From Pontibacillus chungwhensis (GTDB lineage: Bacteria > Bacillota > Bacilli > Bacillales > BH030062): a DNA stretch of 64,000 bases. The position numbers and the translations under genes were made by a program. The notes below the pieces were generated by a model. The model had not been told where the DNA came from and ran no database searches. It saw only the letters and a list, made by a program, of their open reading frames with translations. Position 1 is the stretch's first letter. The number at the start of each line of letters is the position of its first letter. The stretch is taken from assembly GCF_030166655.1 (NCBI RefSeq), contig NZ_CP126446.1, forward strand, positions 2,542,001 to 2,606,000. Reading direction: 5' to 3'. Of this stretch, positions 58,112 to 64,000 are shown one piece after another.

Positions 58112-58957
58112 CTACTGTTCTAATGGGATCAACTTTGCGTTACATGCTTTTTCATAAAATTCGACCGGCCCTGCTTCTCCAATAATCGCATATTGGTAGC
58201 GAAGCTTAGCCATTTCGATTAAACATGTATCGAGCAATTCTCTGCCCACAAATTGAAACCTTTTATCTTTCGAGGTACCCATTGGACCAAATAAGCCCTT
58301 CTGGTTATGAACAAGGTCATAACAAGCAAAACCTATGATACTACCATTTTGTTCGGCCAGAAGGATTGGGATCACATCCATATTGTAAGAATGATTGATG
58401 TGCTCAAGCCATCTTTCACCAAATTCTTGCAGAACATAATCTTCTAGAGCAGGAAGGTCCGACAGATTGGCTCTCCTAATCTTATTGTAGGGGGTGAACG
58501 TTTTATGTACATAATCACCTAGATGAACCGTTAAATCCCTTGGTGTACAGGCTATCGTAAAGATCTTCGTAAGCATTTCTTTCGTTAAGATTTCTCTCAG
58601 ACTGACCTCTTTCTCTATAACAGCGTATAGAATATGTCCTTCATTCATCAGTGCTTGTCCATAATGCTCTTTCTTCTCATTGGCCCGCTCCAACACATCT
58701 ACAGTGGCAGAGGATACCTTGATCCCCTTCCATTCTGTGTATACTTCTGTTTCCTTGTCACAAACTTTCTCAATTTGTTCTATGAAATCCGCACCGATTT
58801 GTTTGTATAAATATAAGAACACTTCTCCGCATGGACCTGTACCTTCTTCACAAGCACCTATCAGAAAGTGATAAGGTTCTATAATGCAGTCGCGTTTTTT
58901 TACCTTGTCAATTATCCTCGTTGTCCTGGGGGTAAATCGATAGAAGTCTTTTTCCAA
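58112..58957 (-). CDS. Clp N-terminal domain-GNAT fusion protein
   Basis: A 281-residue protein. Residues about 3-130 resemble the double helical repeat of the ClpA/ClpC N-domain (FTPRTTRIIDKVKK...IEPYHFLIGACEEGTGPCGEVF, then VSSATVDVLERANEKKEHYGQALMNEGHILYAVIEKE). Residues about 160-275 form a GNAT domain (FGPMGTSKDKRFQFVGRELLDTCLIEMAKL), and no AAA+ ATPase module is present. The start is TTG, seven bases after AGGAGG. The N-domain may bind the same substrates or adaptors as Clp unfoldases and direct acetylation to them; this is inference. Confidence 0.75.
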   Translation of the reverse strand: MEKDFYRFTPRTTRIIDKVKKRDCIIEPYHFLIGACEEGTGPCGEVFLYLYKQIGADFIEQIEKVCDKETEVYTEWKGIKVSSATVDVLERANEKKEHYGQALMNEGHILYAVIEKEVSLREILTKEMLTKIFTIACTPRDLTVHLGDYVHKTFTPYNKIRRANLSDLPALEDYVLQEFGERWLEHINHSYNMDVIPILLAEQNGSIIGFACYDLVHNQKGLFGPMGTSKDKRFQFVGRELLDTCLIEMAKLRYQYAIIGEAGPVEFYEKACNAKLIPLEQ

Positions 58958-59142
58958 GTTCTCGCCTCCTACTAATCTTTTTATCTATTTAGCATTTCCA
59001 CAACTTTAAGCATAAATCCTTCCAAGTCAAAGAAACCTATTCAAACTCACCTTAAATTTTATATTTTTTTATAAAAGAAAATAGATTAAAAAGAGAACCC
59101 TCTTCTTTGTGAAAAAGAAAAGCATTCTCCTTTTTGATCTAA

Positions 59143-59574
59143 TTAAAAATTCAACCGCTCATTTACCGTTTCATTGTATTTCTTTAATAACCTTCCAAAC
59201 GTCTCCTGTTCTTCTTCTGTCCAGTCTTTTAACATCTCCTCAAGACGCTCGAACCTTTGCTGTTTATTTCCTTCGAGTTCCTTTGAACCAAGCTCTGTAA
59301 TCTTATAAAAGTACGCTCGTTTATCATCTGGGTTTGGAAGCTTTTCAACGTATTGTTTCTCAACTAGTTTTGTCGCTTGTCGGCTTACTGTGGAAATATC
59401 CAAATGAAGTTCTTCTGATAATGTTTTGACTCCTGCTGGGCCAAATGATGAAAGTTGCCTTAACAAGATATACGCAGATCGTTCCATTCTCCCTTTTCGC
59501 TGTTCAGTCATGACGATTCTCCGTATAAAGTCCGTTATTTGCCGTTCAATTAATTCAACGGATTGTTCACTCAT
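59143..59574 (-). CDS. MarR-family repressor of the divergent MFS gene
   Basis: A 143-residue MarR protein. The winged helix is at about 35-100 (FGPAGVKTLSEELHLDISTVSRQATKLVEKQYVEKLPNPDDKRAYFYKIT). The end is a long dimerisation helix. I use the ATG five bases after GAGGTGG; a GTG nine bases further out is possible. It is divergent from an MFS pump, and the space between contains two MarR-type dyads inside a 50-base inverted repeat. Confidence 0.92.
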   Translation of the reverse strand: MSEQSVELIERQITDFIRRIVMTEQRKGRMERSAYILLRQLSSFGPAGVKTLSEELHLDISTVSRQATKLVEKQYVEKLPNPDDKRAYFYKITELGSKELEGNKQQRFERLEEMLKDWTEEEQETFGRLLKKYNETVNERLNF

Positions 59575-59646
59575 ATTCTCCACCTCAATCGAATTCCTTT
59601 TCCCTCTAGCATACCATATTTCATCCGGCTACCTTGACACCCCAAA

Positions 59647-59696
59647 GTATTTAGTTGTATTATACAATTAATTGATTGTATAATACAACTAAATAC
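59647..59696. promoter_or_regulatory. 50-base inverted repeat with two MarR dyads and divergent -10 boxes
   Basis: Perfect 22-base arms (59647-59668 and 59675-59696) flank six bases. Each arm contains its own 13-base dyad, TTGTATTATACAA and TTGTATAATACAA. TATAAT is present in both directions (59679-59684 plus; 59664-59659 minus). One dimer per arm would shut off both marR and the pump. Confidence 0.9.
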
Positions 59697-59722
59697 ATTA
59701 GATCAGTAAGGAGAATGTAAAT

Positions 59723-60949
59723 ATGTCAGCAAAACCAAATCCGGTCCCGCCGGTTACAATTGCAGAAGAGCCAAGTATACTAAAGCAGCCAAAAGCAGTA
59801 TGGGCTGTCTTTTTTGCGTGTATCATCGCATTTATGGGGCTTGGACTCGTGGATCCGATTCTACCTGCCATTGCGAAACAACTAGATGCAGCACCTAGTG
59901 AAGTTACCCTTCTGTTTACAAGCTATAATGCTGTCATGGCCGTAGCCATGCTTGTAACAGGCGTGATTACATCGCGAATAGGAATGAAATATACACTTTT
60001 ATCTGGAATTGTAATTATCGCCTTATTCTCTGGACTAGGAGGACTATCAAACGGCATATGGGAGCTTGTCTTTCTACGGGGAGGCTGGGGCCTTGGAAAT
60101 GCCTTATTTGTTGCGACGGCCCTAACTGCCATTGTCACCTTATCGAACAGTGGTAATGCAAAAGCTATCATTCTTTATGAAGCAGCTATTGGCCTCGGAA
60201 TTTCCGTTGGTCCTCTTATTGGAGGCTGGCTCGGTGCGATGTCGTGGAGAGGTCCATTTTTAGGTGTTGCTACCTTAATGGTCATAGCGTTTATTGGTCT
60301 AACTACCCTTATGCCACGTACTCAGAGTGCTGGCGGAACGAAGCGAAAGAAAACTTCTCTAGCCGATCCATTTCGTGCACTGCAACACCGCTCCTTATTG
60401 GTTCTTGGTATTGCAGCTGCTCTTTATAATTACGGATTCTTTACGTTATTAGCCTTTTCGCCATTTGTATTAGGCCTTGATGAACACGGCCTTGGCATGG
60501 TGTTCTTAGGTTGGGGAATCTTACTTGCCATCACTTCAGTGTTTATGGCACCTAAACTTCAAAAATGGATTGGTACTGTGAAATCCATGTGCTTGATGCT
60601 TACTCTATTTGCTGCAACCCTTTTAGCTATGGGCATTTGGACTTCCGCTCAGTGGGTGGTCATAGCAGCTGTTATATTTGCAGGTGCTTTATTAGGGAAT
60701 AACAACACCCTCATTACAACTGCCGTAATGAATGCAAGTCCTGTTGAACGATCCACAGCATCAGCTGCATACAGCTTTCTTCGTTTCCTTGGAGGAGCGC
60801 TTGCACCTTTCCTTGCAGGGAAACTTGCCGAGATCTTCAACTCTAGCATGCCATTTTATGTAGGAGCATTCTTTGTACTTCTTTCCGTGGTATTTGTATG
60901 GATGAATAAGAAACACATTATGCATGTCGATGAGGCTGAAGCTCATTAA
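59723..60949 (+). CDS. MFS efflux transporter (DHA1, TetA/EmrD-like)
   Basis: A 408-residue permease with 12 predicted helices. It has FMGLGLVDPILPAIAKQLDA (helix 1), TGVITSRIGMKYTLL (motif A-like) and EAAIGLGISVGPLIGGWLGAMSWRGPF (motif C). The C-terminus is basic and short. AAGGAGAATGTAAAT precedes the ATG. Divergent MarR is its likely repressor. Substrate unknown. Confidence 0.9.
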   Translation: MSAKPNPVPPVTIAEEPSILKQPKAVWAVFFACIIAFMGLGLVDPILPAIAKQLDAAPSEVTLLFTSYNAVMAVAMLVTGVITSRIGMKYTLLSGIVIIALFSGLGGLSNGIWELVFLRGGWGLGNALFVATALTAIVTLSNSGNAKAIILYEAAIGLGISVGPLIGGWLGAMSWRGPFLGVATLMVIAFIGLTTLMPRTQSAGGTKRKKTSLADPFRALQHRSLLVLGIAAALYNYGFFTLLAFSPFVLGLDEHGLGMVFLGWGILLAITSVFMAPKLQKWIGTVKSMCLMLTLFAATLLAMGIWTSAQWVVIAAVIFAGALLGNNNTLITTAVMNASPVERSTASAAYSFLRFLGGALAPFLAGKLAEIFNSSMPFYVGAFFVLLSVVFVWMNKKHIMHVDEAEAH

Positions 60950-60963
60950 TCCTTATACAAAAA

Positions 60964-60996
60964 AAGCCCTGGCTCAAGTGGAGAGCCAGGGCTTCA
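60964..60996. terminator. bidirectional terminator
   Basis: AAGCCCTGGCTC and GAGCCAGGGCTT arms; an A5 tract on the left serves the minus strand. It lies between the MFS gene and the convergent yndJ-like gene. Confidence 0.85.
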
Positions 60997-61008
60997 TTTA
61001 TGTAATAT

Positions 61009-61731
61009 TTATTCTGATTTCGGTAAAATACAGTATGTAATTGTTAAAAAGGGAATCGACCATAACCACATGTTATGGGTCGCATGTAACGCCCCTTCTC
61101 CCACTTCTTCCACCAGAAAGTATTCTTCAATCGGTAATTTGAAGCTTCCAAGTCTAGTCTTTAAATACGTCCCAGAATCAGCATCCTTTGATTTAAGGCG
61201 TTTACTCGATAAGCTTAAACGACTTCCCTTTTGATGAAGTTCAAGTACTCCTGTCATCGTTGAAAAGGGTAATGGGAGCCCAATATTCATATAGGTCCGC
61301 TGATTCGTCTTATGGAAAGAATAGATAGCAACAAAACATACTTCGTCCCCGATCTTTCTCACCCATGCCCTTGGCCGGTACCGACCGTCTGTCTCTTCTG
61401 AAACCGGCACAATATCCCCTGTCATTTCTACTTCTTTACCAGATAGAGGCAAATTAATTTGTTCCGTTCTCTTACTTAACAAACGATAAACCGCTGCAAA
61501 TGGCTTAAACCATGCTTTCCATTTTACTTTGGCCAATAAGCGATAAGAGGTTGTTCTTTCATAAAAATCGATAATCGCCGGAGACAAGGTGTTTAGATCA
61601 ACATCTTCCCTATATAATCTCATGTCTTCTACGAGACCTACTTCTTGACGCTCTCTGTCCTCATGGTCTTTAAGCACATTCTCTCCGACATGGAACGAAC
61701 CCTTGACTCTACTGGTAGGAATGTTACGCAT
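61009..61731 (-). CDS. YndJ-C-terminal-like protein
   Basis: A 240-residue soluble protein. DFYERTTSYRLLAKVKWKAWFKPFAAVYRLLSKRTEQINLP (about 52-92) and a beta-rich second half (WVRKIGDEVCFVAIYSFHKTNQRTYMNIGLPLPFSTMTGVL) recall the C-terminal part of Bacillus YndJ from memory. The membrane half of YndJ is absent. It is third in a three-gene operon, overlapping the DUF4166 gene by eight bases, with GGGGAG ten bases upstream of its ATG. Function unknown; the recognition is of medium certainty. Confidence 0.65.
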   Translation of the reverse strand: MRNIPTSRVKGSFHVGENVLKDHEDRERQEVGLVEDMRLYREDVDLNTLSPAIIDFYERTTSYRLLAKVKWKAWFKPFAAVYRLLSKRTEQINLPLSGKEVEMTGDIVPVSEETDGRYRPRAWVRKIGDEVCFVAIYSFHKTNQRTYMNIGLPLPFSTMTGVLELHQKGSRLSLSSKRLKSKDADSGTYLKTRLGSFKLPIEEYFLVEEVGEGALHATHNMWLWSIPFLTITYCILPKSE

Positions 61732-62332
61732 CCTGAGTAAACTCCCCTTCGTAAGAAAAGATCGTTCCGATGATTGGGTTTTGAACCCTCACCTGAATTT
61801 CGAACACATTTCTCTCCTCATTAAAGGCTTCAACTACGGTTGCCACCCCTTGGAGGAATCGGGGTAAAGGGATTTCTTTATCACCAATCACCGCGCGCTG
61901 CCGCTTTGACTGAATGTGGAGACCACCGTTTTCAAGAACAGTTAATGCCAAATCAGAATATAGAACTGAGGGCTCCCCAAGATAGTCTTTAATAATCCCA
62001 CGCTCAGAATCAAGGCTCATCAGGGCATTGAAATACCGCTTCTTTCCACTGAAATAAAACACTCTCTCCCAGTGCACTTGTTCCTCTCCATTATCTCCTG
62101 TTAAAGGCTGATGCTGAATGGTAAATGGGATGAATACTCCACTCTCAGGAAATAGAAGCTTTCTTCTTGTTCCCAAAAACATCAGTGGATACATCCACTT
62201 CGGCCCTCTTGTTATTTTCTTCATGACACCTGACCCTCTATATGGACCTTTCTCAAGCTGCTTGTATCGCCGCTTTAGCATCGGGTGTAATCGATTAAAT
62301 CGATCTCCTAACACTTGTGAATAGATCGGCAT
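61724..62332 (-). CDS. DUF4166-domain protein (YndH-like)
   Basis: A 202-residue protein beginning MPIYSQVLGDRFNRLHPMLKRRY, the DUF4166 opening. SGVMKKITRGPKWMYPLMFLGTRRKLLFPESG (about 35-66) and VHWERVFYFSGKKRYFNA follow. The fold is probably a beta-barrel related to SRPBCC or lipid binding. I choose the ATG eight bases after GGAG, just past the stop of the preceding gene. An ATG six bases earlier overlaps that stop by one base. Function unknown. Confidence 0.75.
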   Translation of the reverse strand: MPIYSQVLGDRFNRLHPMLKRRYKQLEKGPYRGSGVMKKITRGPKWMYPLMFLGTRRKLLFPESGVFIPFTIQHQPLTGDNGEEQVHWERVFYFSGKKRYFNALMSLDSERGIIKDYLGEPSVLYSDLALTVLENGGLHIQSKRQRAVIGDKEIPLPRFLQGVATVVEAFNEERNVFEIQVRVQNPIIGTIFSYEGEFTQDA

Positions 62333-62337
62333 TCCCA

Positions 62338-63246
62338 TCACTCCTTCCTCTTCCTTTTGCACGTCTTAGCTGTTGGCACGTCCCGACTTATAGTCAATCC
62401 GATTAAGGACAATAGAAATAAACTACTATTGTAAGGGAGAGGACTGAAAGGATGAGTAAGCGTACCCGGGTCTGCTACAATAGCTGAGAGAGTGAGAATC
62501 GGAATAGCCCATGCTTGAATCAAATGCAGCCACTTCCGTCTACCAACAAACCACCACGAGAGACCAAAGAGCAATTCTCCACTGCCCATGACGAGTACAA
62601 CATTAGGTGCTGACACTCCATCAGGCAAGAGACTCTCTGCCATCGCTACTTCCTCTGGATGTTGAAATAAAATCTTAGGAATTAGCCCATGATAGATCCA
62701 TATAAAAGAAAAGAAAAAGGCGAGCATCCAATAAACAAAGAATTGGATGTACTGAGACTTAGGTGTGACCCCTTTCTCAAGCCAACGTTTAAGCACATCA
62801 AAGCTAAGTGCTGTTGCCCATCCAATCATCGGACGAAAGATAAACCGGTCGAATAAAGCTCCCACCTTACCAAACCTCGTTTGGTAATCGTATTGAGTGA
62901 GGAAGGTTAAATCCTTATCGTTTCGAATATATTTCCAATATCCTCTTCCCTCTGTAATAATGGATATCCTTTGATCTGTTCCAAAATGAAGAGAAGAAGT
63001 CCTCGAACCATCCTTACCATTATGGGTTCCTTTACTTCTCCCCCACCCTTCAATTGAAAGACCTAGACCTATATTTGTCTTATATGTAAAGTCTTGCGGA
63101 TCCTCTTCCTGTTCTTTAGGTTGATAAATAATAGATGAAAAGCGGAGGTCCCATTGCTCGTGTTGATCGGGTATCTGGGAAGCGTTCCAAAGATCTTCCA
63201 TATCCGCTTCTATTCTAGTTTCCACATAAATCGGCTCTCTTTTCAT
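62338..63246 (-). CDS. SRPBCC-DoxX-like fusion membrane protein (YndG-like)
   Basis: A 302-residue protein in two parts. Residues about 1-160 form an SRPBCC domain (REPIYVETRIEADMEDLWNASQIPDQHEQWDLRFSSI, ending SFDVLKRWLEKG). Residues about 165-290 contain four membrane helices in the DoxX-like pattern (YWMLAFFFSFIWIYHGLIPKILF...ELLFGLSWWFVGR). It is first in the three-gene operon; GGGGGAGG precedes the ATG. The set resembles B. subtilis yndG-yndH-yndJ as I remember it. The joining of a ligand-binding and a membrane domain suggests lipid or quinone handling, but this is inference. Confidence 0.72.
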   Translation of the reverse strand: MKREPIYVETRIEADMEDLWNASQIPDQHEQWDLRFSSIIYQPKEQEEDPQDFTYKTNIGLGLSIEGWGRSKGTHNGKDGSRTSSLHFGTDQRISIITEGRGYWKYIRNDKDLTFLTQYDYQTRFGKVGALFDRFIFRPMIGWATALSFDVLKRWLEKGVTPKSQYIQFFVYWMLAFFFSFIWIYHGLIPKILFQHPEEVAMAESLLPDGVSAPNVVLVMGSGELLFGLSWWFVGRRKWLHLIQAWAIPILTLSAIVADPGTLTHPFSPLPYNSSLFLLSLIGLTISRDVPTAKTCKRKRKE

Positions 63247-63433
63247 CGTCCTCCCCCTTCTCACCTATTATTTTATCAGTTCTCAAAATAATGTGGTAAC
63301 AACGAAAAGCCAACAGGCTATTCCAGGTGCATACTCCTCTAATACACTACATAACTCTCCAAACCTTATAGATTCCTACGATTGTACATAAAGAATCCCC
63401 CAAACAGCCCTTTCTTGCTGCGAAGGACCCAAT

Positions 63434-64000
63434 CTATAAAGAACCCTTAATTCTTCTTACTACCTCTCGATAAAATGAACCATCGTGAGCTACAAAATCT
63501 TCTCGACCGATTCGCTCTTCAAAAGATTGACTTCGTCCATCAACACCGATTTTAAACCCACACGCTTTAACTTGATCTGCCTGATGGGACCAAAGCTGTT
63601 CAAAGTCATTCAACTTCACCCGAATCATACCCGTTACTTCTTCGACCTGCAATTTAAAATCATCGAACTGGAGTCTACTATTTAATAAGAATACATTCGC
63701 AAACTCTTTATCAATGATTGTGTCATTCTCAACCTGATAGGAGAGAGTATCCAACGAAGTCAGATCCTCATACTGAACGGAAATCCCTAGTTCCTCCTCA
63801 ACCTCTCTTATTCCATCTTCAACGGATTCATCAGCAAGAAGGTGCCCTGCAGCTGTTATATCATAAAGGCCCGGATAGTCTTTCTTAAAGGGACTCCGTA
63901 GTTGCAAATACACATAATACTCATCCTCAATTAGCGTTATCATCCAACAATGGAACACTTCGTGCCAGTATCCATAGTGGTGAACGTCTCTTCGTGAGGC
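63434..64000 (-). CDS. NUDIX hydrolase, 5' end outside the window
   Basis: At least 188 residues of a NUDIX hydrolase related to isopentenyl-diphosphate isomerase-like proteins of Firmicutes. The NUDIX box is GHLLADESVEDGIREVEEELGI, matching Gx5Ex7REVxEExGU. The frame is open through the window end (HHYGYWHEVFHCWMITLIED), so the true start lies beyond 64000; internal GTG or ATG codons are not starts. Substrate unknown. The C-terminus is YREVVRRIKGSL. Confidence 0.88.
   Translation of the reverse strand, partial: ASRRDVHHYGYWHEVFHCWMITLIEDEYYVYLQLRSPFKKDYPGLYDITAAGHLLADESVEDGIREVEEELGISVQYEDLTSLDTLSYQVENDTIIDKEFANVFLLNSRLQFDDFKLQVEEVTGMIRVKLNDFEQLWSHQADQVKACGFKIGVDGRSQSFEERIGREDFVAHDGSFYREVVRRIKGSL

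Noticed and set aside
1-64000. CRISPR arrays, tRNA or rRNA genes, insertion sequences, prophage
   Set aside because: No regularly spaced repeats, cloverleaf candidates, transposase or integrase products were seen.

Overview
The window looks like chromosomal DNA of a low-to-mid GC, Gram-positive, endospore-forming Bacillaceae bacterium. The evidence is a qoxABCD-type quinol oxidase operon with a ywcE-like gene beside it, a T-box leader on an aminoacyl-tRNA synthetase gene, strong GGAGG ribosome binding sites, GTG and TTG starts, and many U-tailed intrinsic terminators. The gene content recalls Halobacillus, Pontibacillus and related genera, but the genus is a guess. I see no rRNA, tRNA, CRISPR array, transposase or prophage gene.

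Layout. 0.1-1.3 kb: an AT-rich SEC-C protein with a C-terminal RNxxxH (HEPN-like) motif. 1.5-5.2 kb: a glycerate/sugar-diacid module (cdaR, glycerate kinase, GntP permease). 5.5-10 kb: a ywcE-like gene convergent with the cytochrome aa3 quinol oxidase operon qoxABCD, which carries an extra short QoxD-like gene at its 3' end. 10.4-17.7 kb: a MerR/SRPBCC pair, an alkylsulfatase, an IclR-MFS-UPF0303 operon, the divergent ohrR/ohr peroxide pair and a glyoxalase-fold protein. 17.9-28 kb: a PqqB-like hydrolase with an NhaC antiporter, topoisomerase III, a LprI-type lipoprotein, an S41 peptidase, a RodA/FtsW-family protein, an M20 amidohydrolase and a DoxX protein.

28-46 kb is a run of small regulator-plus-effector cassettes, many with visible operators: TetR/MFS, ABC-F with an attenuator leader, WYL/dihydrofolate-reductase-like, GDPD, an FHA-winged-helix fusion, TetR/MBL hydrolase, PadR/DHA2 efflux, further MFS and an APH-family kinase. 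46-64 kb is rich in GNAT acetyltransferases. It also holds a T-box-controlled, atypical argS, NRDE and pirin genes, MarR/azoreductase, BrnQ, a Clp_N-GNAT fusion, a MarR/MFS pair around a 50-bp double palindrome, a three-gene yndGHJ-like operon and a NUDIX gene cut by the window end.

The common theme is stress, drug and envelope defence controlled locally by one-component repressors. The items most worth attention lie in or beside short unannotated stretches: the ABC-F attenuator, the T-box argS, a possible two-state RNA upstream of a CD3324-family gene, micro-ORFs (including a TatA-N-terminus-like 33-residue protein), a frameshifted secreted-protein gene, the truncated QoxD-like subunit, the Clp_N-GNAT fusion and the SEC-C/HEPN-like protein.
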